A DNA stretch of 64,000 nucleotides from Chromobacterium phragmitis (GCF_003325475.1 NZ_CP029495.1:2914001-2978000), one strand, 5' to 3'; counted from the stretch's first letter, positions 52,347 through 61,646 are shown. Numbers and translations are program-made. The notes: generated by a model from the letters alone, not told the origin.

Positions 52347-52403
52347 CTTCGCCAGGTGAGGGCATACGCATCTGGCATCAAGAGGTTTTGTTAGCGGCTC
52401 TAA

Positions 52404-53571
52404 GGATGGTCTGAACAAGTCCCATTCCACCCTGTAAAATTGTTTCAACCAACCACTTCCGAGCTCAGCCATGCGCAAGCAGATGTCCTTCTCCGATCTG
52501 GAGCAGACCGCCAAGAAGAAGCAGACCCGCCGTGAAATCTTCCTGGCCGAGATGGACCAAGTCATGCCATGGGCTCAGCTCGAAGCCGTGATCGAGCCCG
52601 TGTATCCCAAAGCCGGTAATGGTCGCCGACCCTATCCGCTCGCTTCCATGCTGCGCATTTATTGCCTGCAACAGTGGTACAGCTTGTCCGACCCGGCCAT
52701 GGAAGAAGCCTTATATGAGATCGCCTCGATGCGTCGCTTTGCCAGCATCGACCTCGACCGGGTGCCGGATGAAACCACCATGCTCAACTTCCGCCACCTG
52801 CTCGAAGAGCACCAATTGACCCAGGCACTGTTCGACGCGATCAATCAGCACCTGACCGACAAAGGGCTGCTGTTCAAACAAGGCACCATCGTGGATGCCA
52901 CGCTGATTCATGCGCCCAGTTCGACCAAGAACGCTTCGGGCGAGCGTGATCCCGAGATGCATCAGACCAAGAAGGGCAGCCAGTGGTATTTCGGCATGAA
53001 GGCCCACATCGGCGTCGATGCCCATTCCGGCCTAGTTCATCACGTCGAGGGTACGGCAGCTAACGTGGCAGATATCACCATGGTCGACCGGCTGCTACAC
53101 GGTACCGAGGCTCATGTCTTTGGCGATGCCGGCTATACCGGTATCGAGAAACGGGACGAGCACAGAGGGCGTGTGACGCGTTGGTGGATTGCCATGAAGC
53201 CGGGAAAACGCAAGGCGCTCACCAACTCGAAGGACGATAAGCTGGCTGAGTTGGGAGAGATCGTCAAAGCCAAGATCCGGGCCAAGGTCGAGCATCCGTT
53301 CCGGGTGAACAAGCGCCAGTTCGGTCACACCAAGACGCGTTACAAGGGGCTGGCCAAGAACACGGCGCAACTCATCATGCTGTTTGGCCTCGCCAACATC
53401 TGGATGAAGCGGAAGATATTGGCCACGGTGGCCTGATACGCCCCCAGTGGCGCAGTCCGATGCCGCGCATTGGATTGGTCGGAACAAAAGCGGCGGAATT
53501 GAGCTGTTAAAGAACGGAAGCTCGAATGTCAGCACGACTGGTCGAGCGAAAGTGACTTATTCAGGCCATCC
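52404..53571 (+). mobile_element. IS5-family element (IS5 group), 1168 bp
   Basis: The left end GGATGGTCTGAACAAGTC and the complement of the right end GACTTATTCAGGCCATCC agree in 16 of 18 positions. The length is close to that of IS5. TTAA follows the right end (53572-53575); its left counterpart has been split by the neighbouring IS. It encodes one full transposase. Confidence 0.9.
52471..53436 (+). CDS. IS5 family transposase
   Basis: The 321-residue DDE transposase has the first Asp in GTIVDATLIHAPSS, the second in VFGDAGYTGIEKR and the Glu in KVEHPFRVNKRQFG. The N-terminal region QMSFSDLEQTAKKKQTRREIF is typical of the IS5 group. The frame is uninterrupted, so the element is probably active. 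Confidence 0.95.
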   Translation: MRKQMSFSDLEQTAKKKQTRREIFLAEMDQVMPWAQLEAVIEPVYPKAGNGRRPYPLASMLRIYCLQQWYSLSDPAMEEALYEIASMRRFASIDLDRVPDETTMLNFRHLLEEHQLTQALFDAINQHLTDKGLLFKQGTIVDATLIHAPSSTKNASGERDPEMHQTKKGSQWYFGMKAHIGVDAHSGLVHHVEGTAANVADITMVDRLLHGTEAHVFGDAGYTGIEKRDEHRGRVTRWWIAMKPGKRKALTNSKDDKLAELGEIVKAKIRAKVEHPFRVNKRQFGHTKTRYKGLAKNTAQLIMLFGLANIWMKRKILATVA

Positions 53572-53602
53572 TTAACAAGAGTCGTGGTTGGGCCGAGCCA
53601 GC

Positions 53603-53620
53603 GAAGCCCAACGTTTACCG
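53603..53620 (-). repeat. inverted repeat, right copy (REP-like)
   Basis: GAAGCCCAACGTTTACCG is the exact complement of 50033-50050. Together with GTTGGGC at 53587 it forms a hairpin. It marks the right border of the accessory spot. Confidence 0.75.
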
Positions 53621-53640
53621 CGAGGTATCGGAATCAATGG

Positions 53641-54513
53641 TCAGAACAAATACCCGCCGGCATACAGAGCCGTCGCCGCGTTGTTGATGATGGGCGCGTC
53701 CGGCGGCAGCCGGTCGGGCAGGAAGTTGGCGCCCAGCGTCGCGCCCATCAGGTAGACCCGGCTGCCGTTGACGTGGAATGCCGGGCCGCCGGAGTCGCCG
53801 GTGGCGGTGCTGCTGTTGTTGGATGCCTCGACGATCAGCGCGTCGGTGAAGTAGAGGTTGGGATGGCTTTGGCGCAGCACCTGGGCCTGGCGGGACGCGA
53901 TGGCGGCGTTGCGGACCTGGAAAGGGTGGGACAGGTTGAGCTGCCCGCCTTGGGCGTTCAGCACATCGCCGAAGCCGGTGACGAACACGCCCTTGCCGGT
54001 CGGGTCCTGGCGGTAGAAGGCCTGGTCGCTGTTGCCGTAGGCCACGCGGTGCAGCGGGCTGGCGGCGATGTAGTCGCGTATCGGCAGCTTGGCCTTGAAA
54101 GAGATGAACATCAGGTCGTAGTCCCAGCGGCCGTGGCCGTTGCGGAATTCGATGTCGCTGTTGTCCGGAGCCAGAATCTGCTCCTTCGCCGGCAACGGTT
54201 GCCGGAGGTTGTCCGGCGCGGCGGCGGGGAAGTCGTAGCCGACTTTCAGGCCGTCCAGAAAGCCGGTGATCAGATTGGCGACCTGGTCTTCGTTCCAAGC
54301 CGTCGGCGTGGCGATGTTGGCGCGCACGCACAGATTGTGCTTGGCGGTGACGATGCCCTGGATCTGGTTGGCGTCGATGACCAGCACGCCGGAGCCGGTG
54401 AAGCGCTCATTGCTCAGCCTGACCGAACTGAACTGGATCTGCTCCCTGGCCGCTGGCGACAGTTGGGCAAAGGCGTTCAACGCGTCTCGCTTGGCGGTGT
54501 CGTTGAATTGCAT
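53641..54513 (-). CDS. trypsin-like serine protease without signal peptide
   Basis: The 290-residue protein has an S1-type triad: H59 in GIVTAKHNLC, D133 in WDYDLMFISFK, and S241 in ATGDSGGPAF. The GSGVLV strand before the His and the fold order match trypsin-like proteins. The N-terminus MQFNDTAKRDALNAFAQ is helical and has no signal peptide, so it may act in the cytoplasm or leave by a non-Sec route. AAGGAG precedes the ATG at 54513. It borders the accessory spot. Confidence 0.78.
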   Translation of the reverse strand: MQFNDTAKRDALNAFAQLSPAAREQIQFSSVRLSNERFTGSGVLVIDANQIQGIVTAKHNLCVRANIATPTAWNEDQVANLITGFLDGLKVGYDFPAAAPDNLRQPLPAKEQILAPDNSDIEFRNGHGRWDYDLMFISFKAKLPIRDYIAASPLHRVAYGNSDQAFYRQDPTGKGVFVTGFGDVLNAQGGQLNLSHPFQVRNAAIASRQAQVLRQSHPNLYFTDALIVEASNNSSTATGDSGGPAFHVNGSRVYLMGATLGANFLPDRLPPDAPIINNAATALYAGGYLF

Positions 54514-54667
54514 TTTCCGCTCCTTCAGTCTGGGGCCGGCGGGGCGCGCGACGCTCATTCGCAGGGACGAGGAGGGGGCCGGTTTGTGAAGGGCGGCCGG
54601 CGCTGGGCCGCGCGGAGCCATGCCATGTCTGGCTTAAGGGGCGGCACAGCGCTGAAGCCGGGGAGCT

Positions 54668-55486
54668 TTAGTCGAAGACCAGCCGATTGCCGACGGCGAT
54701 GTTGGTTTGCCTGGGCAGGAAGTGGCGGGCGTAGCCGCTGCAATGGCAGGCGAAGAGCTGGGTGCCGGCCTGGGACTGGAAATAGCGGCGGACATTCAGC
54801 AGCCGCAGCGGGCCGGCGCTGCGCAGGTGGAAGCCGCCTATCACCGCCCGCACGCGGCTGTCGCCGCAGACTTCCATCGCGTAATCGACGGTATGGCGGA
54901 TGCCGGAGTGGGCGCAGCCGCTGAAGATGATCAGGCCTTTTTCCGTGCGGCAGACCAGAGCGGAGTCGTCTTCCACCCGGTCCGGCGCGCTGCGGCGGGT
55001 TTGCGGCCACAGCCGGCCCATGGCGCGCCGGCCTTCGCGGTAAGTCTGGCGAGGAATGCGGCCGAGAAACACGAAGTCGTCGGCGAAAGGGTAAGGCTCG
55101 CGGTGCAGCTGAAGATCGAAACGAGTCTCCATATCGGCCGGAATGGCCGGAATGCCGAGCCGCCGCAGCTGCCATGGACCCAGCATGGCGGCGCGCGGCA
55201 GCAAGGCGTGCGGATGCGCGATCAGCTGCGGCCGCTTGTCCGCCGGCAGGATGGGGGACAGCGCGGCGAGGCCGCCGCTGTGGTCGTAATGGCCATGGGA
55301 CAGCACCAGATGGCTGAGCGTGGACAGATCGACATCCATCTTGGCGGCGTTATCCAGCAGCAGGCCGCTGCGTCCGGTGTCGAACAGCACGCGGTGGCCG
55401 TTGTGCTCGATCCACAGCGACAGGCCGGCCTCTGCTTGCAAGGCCGGCCGGTGGCTATGGTTTTCCACCAATACGCTGATTCTCAT
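54668..55486 (-). CDS. metallo-beta-lactamase fold hydrolase
   Basis: The 272-residue protein has the metal motif H64-x-H66-x-D68-H69 in VLSHGHYDHSGG and later His residues in FSGCAHSGIRHTV and GGFHL. The order is that of the group related to dihydropterin-type MBL enzymes (YHR-like short proteins). No signal peptide is present. The substrate is unknown. The ATG at 55486 (MRISVLVENH) is the natural start of the fold. Confidence 0.85.
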   Translation of the reverse strand: MRISVLVENHSHRPALQAEAGLSLWIEHNGHRVLFDTGRSGLLLDNAAKMDVDLSTLSHLVLSHGHYDHSGGLAALSPILPADKRPQLIAHPHALLPRAAMLGPWQLRRLGIPAIPADMETRFDLQLHREPYPFADDFVFLGRIPRQTYREGRRAMGRLWPQTRRSAPDRVEDDSALVCRTEKGLIIFSGCAHSGIRHTVDYAMEVCGDSRVRAVIGGFHLRSAGPLRLLNVRRYFQSQAGTQLFACHCSGYARHFLPRQTNIAVGNRLVFD

Positions 55487-55562
55487 CGGCGTTTGGCGAG
55501 CGTGCCGCGTCGCGTCGGGATCCATGCGGGTCTGGTCATGCTATTGGCGCGCATGGATGGGA

Positions 55563-57458
55563 TTACTGGCCGCGCATGAACAGCTTGTCCAGATCGCGCA
55601 TGGTCAATCGGGTCCAGGTGGGGCGGCCGTGGTTGCATTGGCCGGAGCGTTCGGTGGCTTCCATGTCGCGCAGCAGCGCGTTCATTTCCGGCAAGGTCAG
55701 CTGGCGGTTGGCGCGCACCGCGCCGTGGCAGGCCATGGTGGCCAAGAGCTCGTTGCGGCGCTCGGTCAGCACCTGGGTCAGGCCGAACTCGCGCACGTCC
55801 TTCAGCACCGCGCGAGCCAGGTCCACTGGATCGCCATCCTTCAGCCATACCGGCACGCCGCGCACGGCGATCTGGGTCGGCGACAGCGGCGCCAGCTCCA
55901 CGCCCAGCCGTTTCATCTCCTCGCCGTGCTCGTGGGCGGTGGCCACTTCCATGCGGTCGGCGGCGAAGGATACCGGCAGCAGCAGCGGCTGCAGCGGGAT
56001 GGCGTCGGCTTCCAGCGCGGTTTTCAGCCGTTCGTAGACGATGCGTTCGTGCGCCGCGTGCATGTCCACCAGGATCAAGCCCTCGGCGCACTGGCTGAGG
56101 ATGTAGACGCCGTGCAGCTGGGCCAGCGCGAAGCCCAGCGGCGGGATGCCGTTTTCGTCGTGGGCGGGCATGGCCAGCACCGCCGGGTGAGGCAGCGGCG
56201 CGGCGGGGGAGGGCATGGCCGGCTCGGCGCGCGACAGCGCCCGTTCTTCCTCGCGCAGGCCGCCGAACATCTTGTCGTAAACGCCCACCGCCTCGCGCGC
56301 CACATTCAGCGGGATGGATTGCTGCTGATATTGGAAAGGCTGCGGAGCCGGCATGCCGGACGAGACCGGCCGGGGCGAGGCGCTGGCGAACAGCGGCGCC
56401 GATTCGCCGCGCGGCAGCTGCGGCGCGGCCGGTTCCGCGCCTTCCACCTGCACTGTCGGCGCGGCGCCGGCGCTGGTGCCGGCCAATGCCTTGTGCACGC
56501 TGTGGAACAGGAACTGGTGCACCGCCTGGCTTTCGCGGAAGCGGACTTCGATCTTGGTCGGGTGCACGTTGACGTCTACGCCGGACGGCTCAAGCTGGAA
56601 GAACAGCGCGTAAGCTGGATGGCGATCGTGGTGCAGCACGTCGCGGTAGGCTTGGCGCAGCGCGTGCTGGGCGGTCTTGTCGCGGATGAAGCGGCCGTTG
56701 ACGTAGAAGTACTGGGCGTCGCGGCTGGCCTTGGAGTAAGTGGGCGAGGCGACGAAGCCGGTCAGCGCCAGCGGGCCGGCCTGGCTGTCCAGCGGAATGG
56801 CGGCGGCGACGAAGTCCTTGCCCAGCAGCGCCGCCACGCGGTCCTCGGCGCTTTGCGACGGCAAGCGCCATGCCACTTTGCCGTTGTGGCGCAGCAGGAA
56901 TTCGACGTGGGGATGCGCCAGCGCGATGCGCTCGAAAGTGGCCGCGCAGTGCGCGTACTCGGTGTTCTCGCTCTTCAGGAATTTGCGCCGCGCCGGGGTG
57001 TTGAAATACAGGTCCACCACTTCCACGCTGGTGCCGTGCGGATGAGCGGCCGGCTCCACCGGGTGCAGCGTGCCGTCTATCGCGATGATCTGGTGGGCGT
57101 GGTCGGCATCGTGCGGCCGGCTGATCAGCGTCAGCCGCGACACCGACGCCACGCTGGCCAGGCCCTCGCCGCGGAAGCCTAGCGTGGAGACCGATTCCAG
57201 ATCGTCCAGCGAGGCGATCTTGCTGGTGGCGTGGCGGTCCAGAGCCAGCGGCAGGTCGTCGGCGGCGATGCCGGCGCCGTTGTCCGTCACCCGGATCAGC
57301 TTGATGCCGCCCTGGGCCAAGTCCACGCTGACCCGCGTCGAGCCGGCGTCCAGGCTGTTTTCCAGCATTTCCTTCAGCGCGGAAGCGGGGCGTTCCACCA
57401 CCTCGCCGGCGGCGATCTGGTTGACGAGGTGGTCGGGCAGGCGTTGGATGCGTGTCAT
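55563..57458 (-). CDS. mutL: DNA mismatch repair protein MutL
   Basis: MutL couples mismatch recognition to downstream repair. The 631-residue protein has the GHKL motifs (NQIAAGEVVERPASALKEMLENSLDA, DNGAGI, TLGFRGEGLASV) in the first 340 residues, a Pro-rich linker, and a C-terminal domain. It keeps the endonuclease motif in the form D465-M-H-A-x-x-E-x4-E, plus ACHGAVRA and CNHGRPT. It should therefore nick DNA, unlike E. coli MutL. I chose the ATG at 57458. Confidence 0.95.
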   Translation of the reverse strand: MTRIQRLPDHLVNQIAAGEVVERPASALKEMLENSLDAGSTRVSVDLAQGGIKLIRVTDNGAGIAADDLPLALDRHATSKIASLDDLESVSTLGFRGEGLASVASVSRLTLISRPHDADHAHQIIAIDGTLHPVEPAAHPHGTSVEVVDLYFNTPARRKFLKSENTEYAHCAATFERIALAHPHVEFLLRHNGKVAWRLPSQSAEDRVAALLGKDFVAAAIPLDSQAGPLALTGFVASPTYSKASRDAQYFYVNGRFIRDKTAQHALRQAYRDVLHHDRHPAYALFFQLEPSGVDVNVHPTKIEVRFRESQAVHQFLFHSVHKALAGTSAGAAPTVQVEGAEPAAPQLPRGESAPLFASASPRPVSSGMPAPQPFQYQQQSIPLNVAREAVGVYDKMFGGLREEERALSRAEPAMPSPAAPLPHPAVLAMPAHDENGIPPLGFALAQLHGVYILSQCAEGLILVDMHAAHERIVYERLKTALEADAIPLQPLLLPVSFAADRMEVATAHEHGEEMKRLGVELAPLSPTQIAVRGVPVWLKDGDPVDLARAVLKDVREFGLTQVLTERRNELLATMACHGAVRANRQLTLPEMNALLRDMEATERSGQCNHGRPTWTRLTMRDLDKLFMRGQ

Positions 57459-57485
57459 GGGCGGCGTTTGAGAGTGATGGCAATG

Positions 57486-57510
57486 CAAAAGGCCGCACTA
57501 AGGCGGCCTT
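57486..57510 (-). terminator. terminator between dedA and mutL
   Basis: AAGGCCGC and GCGGCCTT pair with a 6-base loop; on the minus strand the stem runs into a short T tract (four in all). Weak as a full stop. Confidence 0.55.
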
Positions 57511-57527
57511 GTCGATTCTACTACGGA

Positions 57528-58172
57528 TCAGCCGCGGGCGGCCGCGCGCTTGTGGCGCCAGACTTCGATGATGCCCGGCAGCATGGAAACGATGATGATG
57601 CCGAAGATCAGGAATTCCAGATTCTTGCGCACGATGGGCAGGTTGCCGAAGAAGTAGCCGGCGTAGGTGAAGCCGACCACCCAGGCGACGGCGCCCACCA
57701 CGTTGTATTTCAAAAACTGCGGATAGTGCATCTTGCCGACCCCGGCCACGAACGGCGCGAAGGTGCGGACGATGGGCACGAAGCGGGCGAAGATGATGGT
57801 CTTGCCGCCGTGGCGCTCATAGAAGGCGTGGGTCTTGTCCAGGTACTGCGGTTTGAGGATGCGCGGGAATTTCTCGAACAGCTTCATGCCCACGTTGCGG
57901 CCGATGGCGTAGTTGGTGGCGTCGCCCAGGATGGCGGCGACGATCAGCAGCAGCACCAGCAGATGCGGGTTCATCTGGCCCATCGCGGCCAGCGCGCCGG
58001 CGACGAACAGCAGCGAATCGCCGGGCAGGAAGGGCGTCACCACCAGGCCGGTCTCGCAGAACACGATCAGGAACAGGATGGCGTAAATCCATGGGCCGTA
58101 GGCGGCCACCAGCTGGGTCAGGTGGGCGTCGATGTGCAGGATGAAGTCGATCAGAAAAGTGATGGCTTCCAT
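57528..58172 (-). CDS. DedA family membrane protein
   Basis: The 214-residue inner membrane protein has the DedA/VTT pattern: ETGLVVTPFLPGDSLLFVAGAL, then GDATNYAIGRNVG, and FARFVPIVRTFAPFVAGVGKM with the conserved Arg and acidic residues. DedA proteins help recycle lipid carriers and maintain the proton motive force, and this branch resembles YqjA/YghB. It lies downstream of secF on the same strand, separated by about 75 bases. Confidence 0.92.
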   Translation of the reverse strand: MEAITFLIDFILHIDAHLTQLVAAYGPWIYAILFLIVFCETGLVVTPFLPGDSLLFVAGALAAMGQMNPHLLVLLLIVAAILGDATNYAIGRNVGMKLFEKFPRILKPQYLDKTHAFYERHGGKTIIFARFVPIVRTFAPFVAGVGKMHYPQFLKYNVVGAVAWVVGFTYAGYFFGNLPIVRKNLEFLIFGIIIVSMLPGIIEVWRHKRAAARG

Positions 58173-58246
58173 GATTTCCGTTTCGGGCTAGGAGGGTAAG
58201 CGCGAAACTGGCCGGACAAGCCGGCCAGTCGCTCAGGGCGCGGGGA

Positions 58247-59182
58247 TCAGACCACCGCTTCCTCTTTTTGTTTCACCGGCTTGATCATGTGCTCGCGCTT
58301 CACGCCCAGCCACAGCGCGATCGGGCTGGCCACCAGCACCGACGAGTAGATGCCGAACACGATGCCGATGGTCAGCGCCATGGCGAAGCCGTGCAGCGCC
58401 GGGCCGCCGAATACCAGCATCGACACCACCATCATCTCGGTGGAGAAGTGGGTGATGATGGTCCGGCTCATGGTGGAGGTGATGGCGTTGTCGATCACCT
58501 CGGCCACTGCGTGGCCGCGCATGCCCGGCTTGCGGAAGTTTTCGCGGATCCGGTCGAACACCACCACCGATTCGTTCACCGAGTAGCCCAGCACCGCCAG
58601 GATGCCGGCCAGCACGGTCAGCGAGAACTCCCAGCGGAAGAAGGCGAAGCAGCCGAGGATGATCACCACGTCGTGCATGTTGGCGATGATGGCCGCCACG
58701 GCGAAGCGCCATTCGAAGCGGATGGCCAGGTAGAGCATGATGCCCACGCAGACCAGGATCACCGCGGTCAGGCCGTGGGTGACCAGCTCTTCGCCGACGC
58801 TGGGGCCGACGAAGTCCACCTTGCGCAGCTGAACGGTGGGCTCGGCGGCCTTGAGCGCGCCCATCACCTTATCCGACAGTTGGGCGGTGCTGGTGCCTGG
58901 CTTGTTGGGCAGGCGGATCATCACGTCGCGGCTGCTGCCCAGATTCTGCACCGTGGATTCGCCCAGCTTCAGGCTGTCCACCCGGCTGCGGATCTGGTCA
59001 AGATCGGCAGATTGCTGGTACTGCACTTCCAGCACGGTGCCGCCGGTGAACTCCACGCTGAAGTTCAGGCCGCGGGTGGCCAGGAAGAACACGGCGAGCA
59101 CGAAGGTCACCAGCGAGATCGCGGTGGTGAGCTTGCCGTAGCTCATGAACGGGATGTCCCGTTTGATGCGGAAAAGCTCCAT
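58247..59182 (-). CDS. secF: protein translocase subunit SecF
   Basis: SecF works with SecD to pull secreted proteins across the membrane using the proton gradient. The 311-residue protein has six membrane segments, the signature FSVEFTGGTVLEVQY in the first periplasmic part and GYSVNESVVVFDRIRENFRK in the fourth and fifth helices. It follows secD by three bases. Confidence 0.96.
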   Translation of the reverse strand: MELFRIKRDIPFMSYGKLTTAISLVTFVLAVFFLATRGLNFSVEFTGGTVLEVQYQQSADLDQIRSRVDSLKLGESTVQNLGSSRDVMIRLPNKPGTSTAQLSDKVMGALKAAEPTVQLRKVDFVGPSVGEELVTHGLTAVILVCVGIMLYLAIRFEWRFAVAAIIANMHDVVIILGCFAFFRWEFSLTVLAGILAVLGYSVNESVVVFDRIRENFRKPGMRGHAVAEVIDNAITSTMSRTIITHFSTEMMVVSMLVFGGPALHGFAMALTIGIVFGIYSSVLVASPIALWLGVKREHMIKPVKQKEEAVV

Positions 59183-59185
59183 GGT

Positions 59186-61033
59186 TTAGCCCTTGTTTTC
59201 CGGTTTCCACACCTGGCCGATGGCCAGCGAGGTCAGTTTGCGGCGACGGCCGTACCACAGGTGCACCAGGCCGCGCGATACCAGCACCGCCGAGAACATC
59301 GAGGTCAGGATGCCCAGGCAATGGACGATGGCGAAGCCGCGCACCGGGCCGGAGCCGAAGATCATCAGCGCCAGGCCGGCGATCAGCGTGGTGACGTTGG
59401 AGTCCAGGATGGTGTGCCAGGCGTGGTCGTAGCCGGCGTGGATCGCCGAGTGCGGCGGCATGCCGTTGCGCAGCTCCTCGCGGATGCGCTCGTTGATCAG
59501 CACGTTGGCGTCGATCGCCATGCCCAGCGCCAGCGCGATGGCCGCGATGCCGGGCAGGGTCAGCGTGGCCTGCAGCATGGACAGGATGGCGATCAGGAAG
59601 AACACGTTCATCGCCAGCGACAGCGCGGAGAACACGCCGAACAGGCCGTAGTAGAGCATCATGAAGACGACGATGGCGGCGAAGCCCCACAGCGTGGCGT
59701 GGAAGCCCTTCTCGATGTTTTCCTTGCCCAGGCTGGGGCCGATGGTCCGCTCTTCGATGATGTTCATCGGCGCGGCCAGGGAGCCGGCGCGCAGCAAGAG
59801 GGCGGTGTCGTTGGCTTCGGCGCTGTTCATGCTGCCGGAGATTTCCACGCGTCCGCCGCCGATCTCGGTGCGGATCACCGGCGCGGTCACCACTTCCTTG
59901 CGGCCTTTTTCCACCAGCACCATCGCCATGCGCTTGCCGACGTTTTCAGCGGTCAGTTGGCGGAAGATGGCGGCGCCGGCGCTGTCCAGATTGATGCTGA
60001 CGGCGGGCGCGCCGAACTGGTCGAAGCTGGGCTGGGCGTCGTTGATGTTGTCGCCGGTCAGTTCCACGTCGCTCTTCAGCAGGATCTTGCCTTGGCCGCG
60101 GGAGGTGACTTCGTCCAAGAGCTCGTAGCCGGCGGGCACGTTGCCGGCCAGCGCTTCGGCCACCTTGCCTTGGTCGTCTTCCACCATGTGCACTTCCAGC
60201 GTGGCGGTGCGGCCGATGATGTCCTTGGCGCGGGCGGTGTCCTGAATGCCGGGCAGCTGCACCACGATGCGGTTGGGGCCGTTCTGCTGGATGATGGGTT
60301 CGGTGGTGCCCAGCTCGTTGACGCGGTTGTGCAGGGTGGTGATGTTTTGCTTGACCGCGTCGTTCTGGATCTTGGTGATTTCTTCAGGCTTCAGCGACAG
60401 GATCAGCTTGTTGCTGGCGTCGTCGGTGCGCACTGCCAGGCTGGGCAGCATGCGGTAGGCCACGTCCTGGGCGGATTTCAGCGTGTCCTCGTCGCGCAGC
60501 TGCACTTCCAGCGTGTTGCCGTTGCGCTTGATGTTGCCGTAGCGCACCTGCTTGTTCTTCAGCTCGCGGCGCAGGTCGCCGGCGTAGCGTTCCATCGCCT
60601 TGTCGGTGGCCGCTTTCATGTCCACTTCCAGCAGGAAGTGCACGCCGCCGCGCAGGTCCAGGCCCAGGAACATCGGGTTGGCGTGCAGCGAGGACAGCCA
60701 GGACGGGGAGGCGGGCAGCAGGTTCAGCGCGATGATGTAGTTGTCGCCCAGCGCGTGTTGGATGGCGTCGCGCGCCTTCAGCTGGGTGTCGGTGTCCTTG
60801 AAGCGAACCTTCAGGCTATTGGCGTCGAGATAGACGCCGTCGGGGCTGATGTTCTGCGATTTCAGCGCGTCTTCCACGCGCGCCATCACGGCGGAGTCCA
60901 CCGGAATGGATTGGCGCGAGCTGGAGACCTGCACCGCGGGGGTCTCGCCGTAGAAATTGGGCAGCGTGTAGATCGCCGAGATGATCAGCGCCACCACGAT
61001 GACGAGGTATTTCCAGAGAGGGTAGCGGTTCAT
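59186..61033 (-). CDS. secD: protein translocase subunit SecD
   Basis: The 615-residue protein has the large periplasmic P1 domain after the first helix, with the LGLDLRGGVHFLLEVD motif, and five C-terminal helices with ALGMAIDANVLINERIREE. Length fits. It is third in the tgt-yajC-secD-secF operon. Confidence 0.96.
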   Translation of the reverse strand: MNRYPLWKYLVIVVALIISAIYTLPNFYGETPAVQVSSSRQSIPVDSAVMARVEDALKSQNISPDGVYLDANSLKVRFKDTDTQLKARDAIQHALGDNYIIALNLLPASPSWLSSLHANPMFLGLDLRGGVHFLLEVDMKAATDKAMERYAGDLRRELKNKQVRYGNIKRNGNTLEVQLRDEDTLKSAQDVAYRMLPSLAVRTDDASNKLILSLKPEEITKIQNDAVKQNITTLHNRVNELGTTEPIIQQNGPNRIVVQLPGIQDTARAKDIIGRTATLEVHMVEDDQGKVAEALAGNVPAGYELLDEVTSRGQGKILLKSDVELTGDNINDAQPSFDQFGAPAVSINLDSAGAAIFRQLTAENVGKRMAMVLVEKGRKEVVTAPVIRTEIGGGRVEISGSMNSAEANDTALLLRAGSLAAPMNIIEERTIGPSLGKENIEKGFHATLWGFAAIVVFMMLYYGLFGVFSALSLAMNVFFLIAILSMLQATLTLPGIAAIALALGMAIDANVLINERIREELRNGMPPHSAIHAGYDHAWHTILDSNVTTLIAGLALMIFGSGPVRGFAIVHCLGILTSMFSAVLVSRGLVHLWYGRRRKLTSLAIGQVWKPENKG

Positions 61034-61098
61034 GTTCTAGTTCTGGAGTGGGAAATGAACAGGCCGCCGCGAAATCTTCCGGGGCGGCCGTGATGGGC

Positions 61099-61422
61099 TT
61101 ACAGGGACTTCAGGGTGCCCTTTTCCAGCTTGGCGCTGACCGCCGCGCGCTGAACGTGGATTTCCACGTTGTCGGCGATTTCCAGAGTCAGGAACTGTTC
61201 GCTGACCTTGGAGACGCGGCCGACGATGCCGCCCTGGGTGACCACTTCGTCGCCCTTCTGCAGCTCGGACAGCATCTTCTGGGTTTCCTTCATGCGCTTC
61301 TGCTGCGGGCGCACCATCAGGAACCAGAACAGCACGAAGATCACGATCATCGGCAGGAAGCCCATCAGGTCGAAACCTGCGGGAGCGGCGCTGCCGGAAG
61401 CGAAGGCGGGGGTAATGAACAT
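61099..61422 (-). CDS. yajC: preprotein translocase accessory subunit YajC
   Basis: YajC is a small single-helix partner of SecDF. The 107-residue protein has the membrane segment MIVIFVLFWFLMVRPQQKRMKE and the cytoplasmic KGDEVVTQGGIVGRVSKV. I chose the ATG at 61422 (MFITPAFASG), as in other YajC proteins; the frame is open further upstream but that extension is not conserved. Confidence 0.93.
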   Translation of the reverse strand: MFITPAFASGSAAPAGFDLMGFLPMIVIFVLFWFLMVRPQQKRMKETQKMLSELQKGDEVVTQGGIVGRVSKVSEQFLTLEIADNVEIHVQRAAVSAKLEKGTLKSL

Positions 61423-61646
61423 CAGGATGACTCCTACACCGGTTAGGCTTTTATATAAACAGGGCATTGTAGCCATGCTCCATGGCTTTTCCAACCACGG
61501 AACGCGGCAAGGGCATGGGACCGGCGGCGGCCGGCCATGGTTCCCTGCCGCAGGATGAGACGCGGGGCAGATGGGCCGCGAGGCATGGGCGCAAGCCCGC
61601 GGCAACCGTGGGAACAACGCGGCGCGGCCGTTTTTGTTGACCGCGC

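Larger units (their letters stand above)
51538..52400 (-). mobile_element. IS5-family element (IS427/IS1031-like), 863 bp
   Basis: Terminal repeats GACCCGCTAACAAAACCT and AGGTTTTGTTAGCGGCTC match in 17 of 18 positions. TAA flanks both ends (51535-51537 and 52401-52403), the 3-base TNA duplication typical of this group. It carries a two-frame transposase on the minus strand. The element looks complete. Confidence 0.92.

Noticed and set aside
58268..61093. Very long open frame on the plus strand opposite secF and secD
   Set aside because: It mirrors the codon bias of the real genes on the other strand, is full of His, Gln and Val, and has no domain. It is an antisense shadow.
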